Source: Ilyomonas sp963847085 (GTDB lineage: Bacteria > Bacteroidota > Bacteroidia > Chitinophagales > Chitinophagaceae). From it: a DNA stretch of 64,000 nt. Below are positions 26,963-35,254 of the stretch, piece after piece. The stretch is taken from positions 62,001 to 126,000 of the forward strand of contig CAWJYO010000008.1 of assembly GCA_963847085.1 (NCBI GenBank), in the 5' to 3' direction. Both the position numbers and the translations under genes were made by a program. Under the pieces are notes generated by a model that worked only from the letters and a program-made list of their open reading frames with translations, had not been told where the DNA came from and did not search any database. Positions within the stretch are counted from its first letter, which is position 1. Each line of letters begins with the position of its first letter.

Positions 26963-27399
26963 TATCTTTCTTACTCTTTCGCAAGCCTCCGCTCGTAAAA
27001 AGCTAAGCAAAAACAAATCCTCTTACACCCAAACCATCAAAGTATAACAGCCCTTCACCGCAGTACTACTAAAGCTCAATTAACGCGCAACGAACGGAAT
27101 GGAAGCGATTTCAGCGAGACAATTAAAAAATCATTACACACCGAGCTAATTGCTGCATATCATCCGTTCTTGCATTTCTTTTTTCCATCAAGGGAAAAAA
27201 GTAAGAAAAGTTGTTATAAAGCTTTACAGGCTATTGAATCTGTGGCCTCCTCATTACATAAACTCGTCAGCAAACCTTCCGGGATGAAAGAATAAATCAT
27301 CTCAAGAGTTTTTGCAACCTTCCATCTCAAACAACACAAGCTCGTAATCGAAAATGATTTGTATTTTTAAAATTCATTTTACTAACCACCTCATTATTT
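26963..27399. other. Intergenic region with a perfect 9-bp hairpin
   Basis: No gene is supported. A hairpin CTTTTTTCC/GGAAAAAAG lies at 27178-27201 with a 6-base loop (ATCAAG). It is A/T-rich and could be a weak terminator of the methyltransferase transcript, though it lies 216 bp after the stop. Confidence 0.5.
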
Positions 27400-28312
27400 A
27401 TGAACACATCAAGACGCCAGTTTATTAAGCAGAGTACGCTTGCCGTATCGGGCAGTTTCCTTCTTTCCAAAACATTGTTGGCAGCCAACAACGCAAGCAA
27501 TCCAATTGTAGGCATTCAATTGTACACCATTCGCGACGAGATGAAAAAAGATACCGCCGGCACGCTGAAGCAATTGGCTGCTATGGGTTACACGCATGTG
27601 GAACACGCCGGTTATGAGAACCGTAAATTTTATGGTTATGAAATAGATGATTTTAAAAAGCTGTTACACGATTTAGGTCTTACCATGTTAAGCGGTCATA
27701 GTTTTGTAGGCGCCAATATTTGGGATAAATCAAAGAACGATTTTACAGATGAATGGAAGCATACGGTAGAAGATGCCGCAAGAGTTGGAATGCAGTATGT
27801 GATTAGCCCGGGTGTGGATGAAAGTCTTTGCAAAAAAGAAGATGATTTTAAATGGTACATGCAACTGTATAACAAAACAGGAGAACTGTGTAAGAAGTCG
27901 GGCATTCACTTCGCGTATCATAACGAGACTTATGAATTCAACCATTACCTGAACAACAAACGGATATACGATTTGTTGCTGGAAGGAACTGATAAAAACT
28001 TAGTAGCACAGCAAATTGATATTGGCAATATGTATGGTGCCGGTGGCAGGGGAATGGATTATTTACACCGCTATCCGGGCAGGTTTTTTTCCATGCATGT
28101 AAAAGATGAAATTAAAAGCGCTACACATGAAGGCGGCTATGAGAGCTGCGTACTGGGAAAGGGAATCATAGGTACAAAAGATATCCTGGTTGTACGCTAA
28201 AAAGAACAGCGGCATTCAGCAATACATCATAGAACAGGAATCGTACGGAGACCAAACGCCTCTTGCCTGTGCAAAAGAAGATTTAGCGATGATGAAAGGC
28301 TGGGGATTTTAA
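27400..28312 (+). CDS. Exported sugar phosphate isomerase/epimerase-like TIM-barrel protein, one frameshift
   Basis: This belongs to the AP_endonuc_2/xylose-isomerase-like TIM-barrel family. The N-terminus has a Tat-type motif, SRRQFIKQ, followed by a hydrophobic stretch and LLAANN, so export of a folded protein is likely. Family segments are GIQLYTIRDEMKKD, GYTHVEHAGY (about residue 66), SGHSFVGANIW, FAYHNETYEF and QQIDIGNMYGAGG. The frame breaks near 28190; the other frame completes ACAKEDLAMMKGWGF to TAA 28310-28312, giving about 303 residues. The His, Glu and Asp residues of the metal site are likely among the HNE and DIGN motifs. Sugar substrate unknown. Confidence 0.85.
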
Positions 28313-28398
28313 TTTTGCTTTAGCAATTCATAACTTCCTGTTTGATTACAAACCACAGCATTTCTAAACATCCTATTTTCGTTTCAAAAGTTTCTTTC

Positions 28399-29789
28399 AT
28401 GAAAATAGCGGGCCTTATCTTTTTTCTTTTTCCCTTTATCTGCACAGCACAAAATAGAAATGAATGATTCGTTGTTCATTCACAACATAGCCGTAAACAT
28501 TTTAAGTAATGATGCGGCTTATAACAATCTCCATTATCTCACAAAAAATATTGGTGGTCGGTTAGCCGGCTCACCAAAAATGGTATTGGCAGAACAATGG
28601 GGTGCGAAAGCGATGAAAGAAATGTGGCGCACAAACGGTAATCCTGCAGGAATGTACTGTGCCGCATTGGGTGCGTGGTGGTAAGGATAATGCCTTTGTT
28701 ACTTACACCGATAATAGGGGCAAAAACAAAACGTACCAGTTGAACATACTGGCATTGGGTAATTCAGTTGGCAGCGGTGCAGCCGGTGTGAAAGCGCCGT
28801 TGATACGGGTGAATGATTGGGATGAATTGGAAAGGAAGAAAGAAGAATTAAAAGGCAAAATTGTTTTTTACAACAACCCTTTTGATGATACTTTGATCAA
28901 CACATTTGAAGCTTACCGAAAGAATGTGGTTTACCGTGGCAATGGTGCCAGCCGGGCTGCTAAATATGGTGCTGTAGCGGTTATGATTCGCAGCATGACG
29001 AACACACCGGGCAATAATTATCCGCACACCGGCTCGTTGCGCTATGCAGATTCTATCAAACAAATTCCGGCTGCGGCAATGGGCTTACAGGATGTAAAGA
29101 GATTAGATTCTTTGTTCGATCATCAGGTTTCCATTTCTGCTTCTTTATACACATATGGAAAGATGTTGCCCGACACGATTGGTCATAATGTGATTGGCGA
29201 AATAAAGGGTAGTGAACATCCGGAACAAATCATTACGGTAGGAGGCCATTTGGATAGCTGGGACCCGGCAGAAGGTGCTAACGATGATGGTACCGGCGTG
29301 GTGCAAACCTTAGAAGTGCTGCGTGCATTTACGGCTTTGGGTTATCATCCAAAACATACGATACATTTTGTTTTGTTTGCCAATGAAGAAAACGGAACAC
29401 GCGGTGCTAAGAAATATGCAGACGAAGCAAAGCAGAAAGGCGAACAACACATTTTTGCTTTGGAAAGCGATGATGGCGGGTTCACGCCACGCGGGTTTCG
29501 TTTTGATGTAGACAGCAGCAGTGCTACCTGGCAAAAAATAACTGCCTGGCAGCCTTTGTTTTCGCCTTATTTTGGAGATCGTTTTGAGCGGGGCGAATCG
29601 GGCAGCGATGTGGGTTATTTAAAAGCATTAGGCACTCCTTTGGCAGGTTTGAACCCCGATAACCAGCGATATTTTTACATTCATCATGCTGCCTCTGATG
29701 TGTTTGAAAACGTTGATATACGCGAAATGAAGTTAGGAGCGATTAACATGGCTGCGCTTATTTATCTGGTAGATCAATATGGGTTATAA
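28399..29789 (+). CDS. M28-family peptidase with PA domain, two frameshifts
   Basis: This exported zinc aminopeptidase-like protein has a signal peptide at ATG 28399 (IAGLIFFLFPFICTAQN). A frameshift near 28460 carries the frame into MNDSLFIHNIAVNIL, and a second near 28660 into HWVRGGKDNAFVTY. After that the frame is intact: a PA-domain-like insertion (about 29030), then the M28 metal motifs VGGHLDSWDPAEGANDDGTGV (Zn ligands His and Asp), FANEENGTRGAKKY (catalytic Glu and the second ligand), FALESDDGG and YIHHAASDVFEN (last ligand). The product would be about 463 residues. The strong zinc motifs suggest an active peptidase and sequencing indels. Confidence 0.9.
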
Positions 29790-29877
29790 AAATTGATTAT
29801 GTGCTGCAACCATAGCTTAAGAAACTGACCATAATCTTTGGTAATTCTGGATACAAGTGTACTTTAAATACAAAGCA

Positions 29878-30346
29878 ATGAAACGGGTTTCATTTCTTCT
29901 CTGCGCCATTTTATTTTCCTGCCAAAAACAAAAGCCGCAGGTAGTGTACGACAGCCATTTGTTTGCCGGACTTCAGGCTCACACATGGATATTTGATTCA
30001 GATAAAATTGTGAGAGCCAATAACAGCGATACAATGATATATGCAAGCGATACAGCCCAACAAACCACCACTTTTAATTCGCAGTATTATACCGTTGAAA
30101 CAATAGCGAATGCGGTGGTAGAAGATTCAGCAGTTTATCAAATCATATACGACGATCCTAAAACAATTTATTATTACAACAATGGGTGGTACTTTATTGA
30201 CAAATCAATACTTTACCATTGATACCGTGAATAACAGCCGTCTTATTTTACAACAAAGCGACACCATTAATCTTTCTTCACTTGTTTATCTACCATGCTC
30301 AATAGATGGAGCAGTTTCATTTACAATTGATAAGGAATCTCTATAA
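29878..30346 (+). CDS. Hypothetical lipoprotein, one frameshift
   Basis: No family is recognised. The start at ATG 29878 gives a lipobox-type signal (RVSFLLCAILFSC, Cys at about residue 14), whereas the frame from 29857 adds a charged leader. The mature part has WIFDSDKIVRANNSDTMIYASDT and TVETIANAVVEDSAVYQIIYDD, a pattern like a small beta-barrel lipocalin-type domain. Near 30195 the frame changes; the next frame gives NQYFTIDTVNNSRLILQQSD and ends in DKESL at TAA 30344-30346. The length is about 156 residues. The name lipocalin-like is only a suggestion. Confidence 0.62.
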
Positions 30347-30419
30347 CAAACATTTCGTTTAACGCACACATCTTTTTTATACATTTATAAAAATTTCCAA
30401 ACCTCAATCAAAACAAACT

Positions 30420-30733
30420 ATGGAACCAACTTACCAACAAAGCCCCATCCAACCCCAACAACCCAAAAACTGGTTAGTAGAATCTATTCTCGTTACTATA
30501 TTTTGTTGTTTGCCGTTTGGCATTGCAGGCATTGTAAATGCAGCGCAGGTAAGCAGTAAATATGCCTCCGGCGATTATGAAGGCGCATTACGATCTTCTA
30601 ATGAAGCTGGTAAATGGACGAAGATTGGCTTATTCGTGGCAATTGGATAATGTGTATTGTATTTCATCATGCTTTTTTTGTTTTTGGTTTTGGCGGTTTT
30701 TGGGCATCGCACAGCTACTACAATCGCTATTGA
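30420..30733 (+). CDS. CD225/dispanin-family membrane protein, one frameshift
   Basis: This is a small protein of the CD225/dispanin family: a Pro/Gln-rich N-terminus (SPIQPQQPKNWLVES), then CCLPFGIAGIVNAAQVSSKY (the membrane-associated amphipathic helix) and AGKWTKIGLFVAIG at the start of the second helix. The frame stops at 30648-30650, but one restored base gives IMCIVFHHAFFVFGFGGFW and ends in SYYNRY at TGA 30731-30733. That stop overlaps the ATG of the next gene as TGATG, which supports this frame over the alternative hydrophobic frame. Some proteins of this family are linked to phage defence or membrane remodelling, but no function is known here. Confidence 0.78.
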
Positions 30734-31144
30734 TGCAAAACAAAAAGCTTTTGTTTTTTACCGTAAGATGTATGGCCATACTGTTTATTGTATGGCTATA
30801 CTTTTCTTTCGATGCTGCTAACTATTCCTTCTTTCCTTCCTGCTTGTTTTATAAATACACACATTTATATTGCCCGGGCTGCGGCTCGCAACGCTGCTTG
30901 TCTGCTTTATTTCACGGGCATCTTCTAAAAGCACTTTCTTATAATATCTTGTTGGTTATGAGCTTGCCTTTTGTTTTCTACTCAGCCGTTGTTTATACCG
31001 TGAATGTTTTTAGGCAAAAACAAATCACGCAAAAATTGGTTCTACTCGCCCTTTTTTATTCAAACCTGTTTGTGGACGGTAGTTGCTTTTTTTATTGTAA
31101 GAAATTTGCCGTTTGCTTTTTTATCGGTTTTACGGCCTCAATAA
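30733..31144 (+). CDS. DUF2752 membrane protein, one frameshift
   Basis: DUF2752 proteins are small multi-pass membrane proteins with a conserved Cys-rich loop. ATG 30733 opens VRCMAILFIVWLYFSFD, then LYCPGCGSQRCLSALFHG (about residue 45), the family signature. Later helices are SYNILLVMSLPFVFYSAVVYTV and a C-terminal one. A frameshift near 31050-31070 leads into TVVAFFIVRNLPFAFLSVLRPQ, a proper DUF2752 end at TAA 31142-31144. It is coupled to the CD225 gene by TGATG. CD225 and DUF2752 genes are often neighbours in Bacteroidota; the pair may form a membrane module. Function unknown. Confidence 0.83.
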
Positions 31145-31168
31145 GCTTTTGGTTTCGCTGTATTTTTT

Positions 31169-31248
31169 ACCGCAGAGAGCAGGAGTTAAAAAGGTTGCGC
31201 AGAGAAATGAAACTCCGCGCTAACTTCAGTTTCTCTTTTCTCTGCGGT
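31169..31248. repeat. Inverted-repeat element ACCGCAGAG...CTCTGCGGT
   Basis: A 9-bp perfect inverted repeat (31169-31177 with 31240-31248) encloses about 60 bases that themselves read GCGCAGAGAAATGAAACTCCGCGC. It resembles the short intergenic elements with ACCGCAGAGAG motifs seen in many Bacteroidota genomes. No coding frame is present. Confidence 0.6.
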
Positions 31249-31399
31249 GGAACGAACTACTAACAATTGACGAACTAACGCGTTTGTTTTTGCCCCAATT
31301 CTTCAGTCTTTAAAGAGCATTGTATAAAAATTAACAACCAAATTTTAGCTCAAAACCAAATGGTTATGAAAGCCTGATAAAAAATTATCACTTGTTTTC

Positions 31400-31431
31400 T
31401 TGTAACTTGATATCTAATTCCTTTACTTTTG
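31400..31431 (+). promoter_or_regulatory. Candidate promoter for the rplM-rpsI transcript
   Basis: TTG at 31400-31402 and TACTTTTG at 31424-31431 are 21 bp apart, close to the Bacteroidota -33/-7 arrangement. The -7 box lies 56 bp before ATG 31488. This is one of the best matches in the window. Confidence 0.6.
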
Positions 31432-31487
31432 CCACCCATTTTAAAAACCATCGGGATAGCGATGGTTTTACTTAAACAAACAATACA

Positions 31488-31931
31488 ATGAGTAAACTAC
31501 ATTTCACCACCAAACACGCGAACGCGGCTACCGTGCAACGCAACTGGTACGTTGTTGACGGTACTAATCAAACCGTTGGTCGTATGTGCGCACAAATTGC
31601 TGCCATTTTACGCGGCAAAAACAAACCTTATTACACACCGCACGTTGATTGCGGCGATTACATTGTTGTTACCAATGCCGATAAGGTTGCATTTACAGGT
31701 AATAAGATGGAAGAGAAACAGTACATCAATTATTCGGGTTATCCCGGTGGTAAAAAAGAAGAAGCTGCCAAAGATTTGCTTCGCCGCCGCCCCGAAGTGG
31801 TTGTGGAAAGAGCTGTAAAAGGAATGCTTCCTAAAAACCGCTTGGGCAGAAAGATGTACACCAAATTATTTGTGTATGCCGGTGCTTCTCATCCGCACAC
31901 CGCACAACAACCTAAAGAATTAAAGTTCTAA
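31488..31931 (+). CDS. rplM: Ribosomal protein L13
   Basis: L13 is a primary assembly protein of the 50S subunit. The intact 147-residue protein shows RNWYVVDGTNQTVGRMCAQIAAILRGK (the start of the family domain), HVDCGDYIVVTNADKV, INYSGYPGGKK, RRRPEVVVERAVKGMLPKNRLGRKM and a short C-terminus (HPHTAQQPKELKF). It is followed by rpsI, the standard L13-S9 pair, separated by an AGCT-rich inverted repeat. No frame error here. Confidence 0.98.
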   Translation: MSKLHFTTKHANAATVQRNWYVVDGTNQTVGRMCAQIAAILRGKNKPYYTPHVDCGDYIVVTNADKVAFTGNKMEEKQYINYSGYPGGKKEEAAKDLLRRRPEVVVERAVKGMLPKNRLGRKMYTKLFVYAGASHPHTAQQPKELKF

Positions 31932-31938
31932 AATCAAG

Positions 31939-32008
31939 CTATGAGCCATTAGCTACGAGTTGCGAGCCAAACTGCTCGAAGCTCATCGCTCACAGCTAGA
32001 AGCTTACA
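31939..32008. repeat. AGCT-rich inverted repeat in the rplM-rpsI gap
   Basis: The gap contains two arms made of AGCTAT/GAGCC/AGCTACGAG and GCTCGAAGCTC/AGCTAGAAGC words that pair imperfectly, with AGCT repeated at about 8-11 base steps. Similar sequence occurs in the rpsI-rpsB gap (32418-32500) and upstream of radA (48366-48443). Confidence 0.7.
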
Positions 32009-32019
32009 AGAAAATAAAA

Positions 32020-32409
32020 ATGGAAAAACAAAAAAATGCAGTTGGTCGCCGTAAAGAAGCCGTAACGCGTGTGTTTTTGGTGCGCGGTGAAGGCAAGATA
32101 ACGGTGAACGATAAAGATTATAAAACCTATTTCGCTTTGCCGTATTTGCAAAACCAGGTAGAAGCGCCTTTGCAAACGATTGAATCGTTAGATAAATACG
32201 ATATACAAATCAATGCAACCGGCGGCGGCTTAAAAGGTCAGGCAGAAGCAGCTAAGTTAGGCATTGCACGTGCCCTGCTGGAAGTAAATCCTGAATTTCG
32301 TCCGGTTTTAAAAGCAGCCGGTCATTTGCGCCGCGATCCACGTGGTGTTGAACGTAAGAAATTCGGTCATAAAAAAGCCCGCAGAAGCTTCCAGTTCAGT
32401 AAACGTTAA
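32020..32409 (+). CDS. rpsI: Ribosomal protein S9
   Basis: S9 contacts tRNA in the 30S P site through its C-terminal tail. ATG 32020 is chosen over the longer upstream frame, which runs through the repeat. Landmarks are AVGRRKEAVTRVFL at the start, NATGGGLKGQAEAAKLGIARAL and the tail RRDPRGVERKKFGHKKARRSFQFSKR with its invariant C-terminal KR. 129 residues, intact. It follows rplM and is followed by rpsB after another repeat-containing gap. Confidence 0.98.
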   Translation: MEKQKNAVGRRKEAVTRVFLVRGEGKITVNDKDYKTYFALPYLQNQVEAPLQTIESLDKYDIQINATGGGLKGQAEAAKLGIARALLEVNPEFRPVLKAAGHLRRDPRGVERKKFGHKKARRSFQFSKR

Positions 32410-32417
32410 GGAAAGTT

Positions 32418-32500
32418 TTGAGCTATTAGCTATAAGCTTCGAGTTGATACAACATACATCTTTACTCGTAGCTCGAAGCTCACAACTCGCAGCTATTTAA
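32418..32500. repeat. AGCT-rich inverted repeat in the rpsI-rpsB gap
   Basis: Left arm words AGCTATTAGCTATAAGCTTCGAG pair imperfectly with CTCGTAGCTCGAAGCTC and CTCGCAGCT on the right. The loop is about 30 bases of A/T-rich sequence. Layout and word content match the element before rpsI. Confidence 0.7.
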
Positions 32501-32524
32501 TCATATTCTAATTTTAAAATACAA

Positions 32525-33431
32525 ATGGAACAAACTCCTTCTTTACAGCAACAACTGCTTGATGCAGGTGTTCATTTCGGACACTTGCGTAAGAAGTGGA
32601 ATCCGAAAATGTTGCCTTATATTTTTGCCGAAAAAAAAGGCATTCACATCATTGACCTGAACAAAACGGTTGACCACTTGCAGGAAACTGCTGCCGCTAT
32701 GAAGCAAATAGCAAAGAGCGGTAAAAAGATCATGTTTGTGGCTACCAAAAAGCAGGCAAAAGAAATTGTAAGCGAATGCGCCAAGCGCGTGAACATGCCG
32801 TATGCAACAGAACGCTGGCTGGGCGGTATGCTTACCAACTTCAACACTGTTCGCAAGAGCGTGAAGAAAATGCAGAGCATAGAAAAATTATTAGGCGAAG
32901 GCACGGCTGAAAATCTTACCAAAAAAGAAAAGCTGACGTTAAGCCGCGATAAAGAAAAAATGGAAAAAGTACTCGGTGGCATTGCGCAATTGAGCCGTTT
33001 GCCAGCCGCGCTTTTCCTGGTTGATATAGGCCATGAACACATTGCATTGGCAGAAGCCAAACGCCTTGGTATTACAACGTTTGGAATGGTGGATACCAAC
33101 AGCGATCCGAACAAAGTTGACTATGCCATTCCGGCCAACGACGATGCAACAAAATCTATTGCTATCATCACTAACTACATCACTGCTGCTATTGCAGAAG
33201 GCTTGCAGGAACGCCAGCAGGCTAAAGACGAGGAAGTAGAAGAAAGTGGTGATAATGAAGCCGAAAAAAGAGCCGCACGTTTGCAGGCAGAAGCCGAAGC
33301 AGAAGGTGGCCGCGGAAGAGGTCGTGGCGAGCGTCCTGCACAAGGCGGCTGGTCAGCCTAAACGCAGAGTGCCCGGTGGCGCTTCACGCAGACCAGCCGG
33401 TGGCGGCGGTCCGGGCGGTGGTCGCAGATAA
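32525..33431 (+). CDS. rpsB: Ribosomal protein S2, C-terminal frameshift
   Basis: S2 is an essential 30S protein. The intact part gives QLLDAGVHFGHLRKKWNPKM (family N-terminus), KKGIHIIDLNKTVDHL, TERWLGGMLTNFNTVR and ALFLVDIGHEHIALAEA. After about residue 225 there is a low-complexity charged tail (EEVEESGDNEAEKRAARLQAE). The frame read from the start ends at 33361, but the adjacent frame continues the same composition (RRVPGGASRRPAGGGGPGGGRR) to TAA 33429-33431. Because S2 is essential, I infer an indel near 33345 in the G-rich segment. Such Gly/Arg-rich S2 tails are known in Bacteroidota. Confidence 0.93.
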
Positions 33432-33524
33432 TTTTAGATGACAGATGAAAGTTGAAAGATGAAAATAAGTTTATTTTCTGATCAACCGTTTATCTATTAA
33501 CTCGTCAACTTTTTATACAAAACC

Positions 33525-33563
33525 AAACGCATCCCAACTGCCATAAAGTTGGGTTGTGTGTTT
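33525..33563 (+). terminator. Hairpin after rpsB, likely terminator or processing site
   Basis: CCCAACT (33533-33539) pairs with AGTTGGG (33547-33553); flanking AAACGCA/TGTGTGTTT extends it imperfectly. A T-run is weak, so termination is less certain than for the other sites. Confidence 0.55.
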
Positions 33564-33621
33564 AAAGAATAAACCGTATGAATTCACCCTGATTTACGGC
33601 TTCATTTTTATCATTTATAAA

Positions 33622-33648
33622 GCTCCCCTTCAGGGGTTGGGGGCATCA
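33622..33648 (+). repeat. G/C-rich hairpin just upstream of tsf
   Basis: CCCC/GGGG with a TTCA loop, followed by TTGGGGGC, ends 8 bases before the tsf start. Short elements with CCCCTT...AGGGG followed by TTGGGGGC recur between genes in many Bacteroidota. It covers the position where a ribosome would bind. Confidence 0.55.
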
Positions 33649-33655
33649 ATATTTT

Positions 33656-34501
33656 ATGTCAACATCAACTGTTCAAATAACCGCATCAGAAATTAATAAG
33701 TTGCGCCAGGCAACCGGCGCTGGCATGATGGATTGCCGCAAAGCCTTAACCGAAACGGCTGGCGACTTTGAAGCTGCCATTGACTGGCTTCGCAAGCAAG
33801 GACAAAAAGTAGCTGCCAAGCGTAGCGACCGTGAAGCGAAAGAAGGCGTAGTGATTGCGCAAACTTCACCCGATAACAAAACCGGCGTGATTGTTTGCGT
33901 TAGTTGCGAAACGGATTTCGTTTCTAAAAATACTGATTTTGTTCAATTTGTAAAAAGCATTGCCGACGCTGCTGTGGCTAACAATGCAAAAACAACGGAA
34001 GAACTGAAAGAAGCCACCGTAAATGGTGCTAAAGTATCTGATTTAATCAACGATAAATTAGCTGCCATTGGTGAGAAGATAGACATTACTCGTTTTGAAA
34101 TAGTAGAAGCAACTTATGTGGCTTCTTATATTCATGGTGCCAACCGCATTGGTGTGTTGGTGGGCTTAAGCGCCGAAGCACCTGAAGCAGGTAAAGATAT
34201 TGCGATGCAAATTGCTGCATTGAACCCTGTTGCCATTGATGAAGCTTCTGTTCCGGCAGAAACCATTGAGCGTGAAAGAAACATTGCAACGGAACAAATT
34301 CAGCAAGATCCAAAGATGGCCGGCAAACCTGCTGAAATGATTGCAAAGATTGCAGAAGGCAAACTGAAAGCCTATTTTAAAGAGAATACTTTGCTGGCTC
34401 AACCCTTTGTAAAAGACAACGCCAAAAGCGTTGGCGATTACTTAAAATCGGAAGGTAACAACGTAAAGGTTACCGAATTTAAAAGGGTAGCCGTCGGATA
34501 A
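33656..34501 (+). CDS. tsf: Translation elongation factor Ts
   Basis: EF-Ts exchanges GDP for GTP on EF-Tu. The intact 281-residue protein starts with ITASEINKLRQATGAGMMDCRKAL (the UBA-like N-domain and the family signature) and continues with DFEAAIDWLRKQG and ETDFVSKNTDFVQF (about residue 82). The C-terminal dimerisation region ends in NVKVTEFKRVAVG. It follows rpsB as in most bacteria. The leader just before it contains a G/C-rich hairpin. Confidence 0.98.
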   Translation: MSTSTVQITASEINKLRQATGAGMMDCRKALTETAGDFEAAIDWLRKQGQKVAAKRSDREAKEGVVIAQTSPDNKTGVIVCVSCETDFVSKNTDFVQFVKSIADAAVANNAKTTEELKEATVNGAKVSDLINDKLAAIGEKIDITRFEIVEATYVASYIHGANRIGVLVGLSAEAPEAGKDIAMQIAALNPVAIDEASVPAETIERERNIATEQIQQDPKMAGKPAEMIAKIAEGKLKAYFKENTLLAQPFVKDNAKSVGDYLKSEGNNVKVTEFKRVAVG

Positions 34502-34510
34502 TCAAACTTT

Positions 34511-34546
34511 AAAAAAGCTCCCCGATATGTCGGGGAGCTTTTTTAT
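34511..34546 (+). terminator. Strong intrinsic terminator after tsf
   Basis: AAAAAAGCTCCCCGA (34511-34525) pairs perfectly with TCGGGGAGCTTTTTT after a TATG loop. The A/T arms make it likely bidirectional. Confidence 0.95.
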
Positions 34547-34680
34547 TTACAGCTCATTTGTATCAATAAAAAAAGGCAAAAACAAAATCGGTGAATTTTT
34601 TACGGTTCATTGCAATAATTTACAACAGATATATTACCTTAGTCTCAGTTCCAAAACTACAGGCTCGAAAACATAACACT

Positions 34681-34887
34681 ATGAGTTATATGCAAGCTCT
34701 GCAAACCATTGATGAGGATGTTAGGATAGATGAATTAAACGATGAAGATTTTGCTTTTTTATCGCGCATCAGCGATAATGAAATCTTCTTTGCGAAAGAG
34801 CGATTCAAATTGCACCAGGCAACACCGGACGAAGGCGTAAGCATCCATGTTCTAAAAACTTACATTTACAACAAGTATGGAATTTGA
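34681..34887 (+). CDS. Hypothetical 68-residue protein (possible antitoxin)
   Basis: No family is recognised. ATG 34681 is the best start, as the frame from 34591 begins with a string of non-conserved residues in the promoter region. The protein is acidic (DEDVRIDELNDEDFAF) with a predicted helical C-terminus (HVLKTYIYNKYGI). Its last 11 bases overlap the next gene's start. The acidic small upstream protein overlapping a small basic downstream one is typical of type II toxin-antitoxin operons, but no DNA-binding motif is visible. This is an inference only. Confidence 0.55.
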   Translation: MSYMQALQTIDEDVRIDELNDEDFAFLSRISDNEIFFAKERFKLHQATPDEGVSIHVLKTYIYNKYGI

Positions 34888-35134
34888 AATCAAAATAAAA
34901 CCGCTTGTTTTATTTGATCTGCAAGACAAGATAGAAGCAGAAGAGCAACGCAAAGCCGGCAGTGGTAAACATTTGTATGAAGATTTTTTAAACGGATTAG
35001 CTGCTATCAAACAACAAAATCAAAATAAGCCGCCGGTTTATGAAACGGTACAGGAATACATTGCCGCCGATGCTTTGTGCAAACTGTTCTACATGGTAAA
35101 TGGCTCAACTATTTATGTAATGGGATTGTTGTAG
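34877..35134 (+). CDS. Small protein of RelE/ParE-like appearance (possible toxin)
   Basis: The 85-residue protein starts with EFEIKIKPLVLFDLQDKIEAEEQRKAGSGKHLYEDFLNG, whose opening strand, helix and the run of charged residues before GLA resemble the ParE/RelE fold (strand, two helices, then sheet). The end, KLFYMVNGSTIYVMGLL, fits the last two strands. The match is weak and no catalytic residues could be identified. Its start overlaps the previous gene by 11 bases, so translation is probably coupled. Confidence 0.5.
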   Translation: MEFEIKIKPLVLFDLQDKIEAEEQRKAGSGKHLYEDFLNGLAAIKQQNQNKPPVYETVQEYIAADALCKLFYMVNGSTIYVMGLL

Positions 35135-35254
35135 TATTGACTTTTGGTTTTACCTGTTTTTTATTATGTCGGTAATATCTTTTCTTAGTTGAAAGCCTTT
35201 ACTAATACGGTTTTCCGCAATCACAAATCCAAAATCACAAATCAAAAATTGTCT

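Larger units (their letters stand above)
31145..31487. other. Intergenic region before rplM
   Basis: No gene is visible. It holds a long-loop inverted repeat (31169-31248) and the rplM promoter (31400-31431). Confidence 0.5.

Noticed and set aside
27178..27201. Intrinsic terminator of the methyltransferase gene
   Set aside because: The A/T hairpin lies more than 200 bp after the stop and has no T-run following its stem, so it is reported only as a hairpin.
30562..31263. Single 233-codon frame from 30562 to 31263
   Set aside because: The first 57 codons are a shadow of the CD225 gene; the DUF2752 protein starts at ATG 30733 and its proper C-terminus needs a frameshift ending at 31144.
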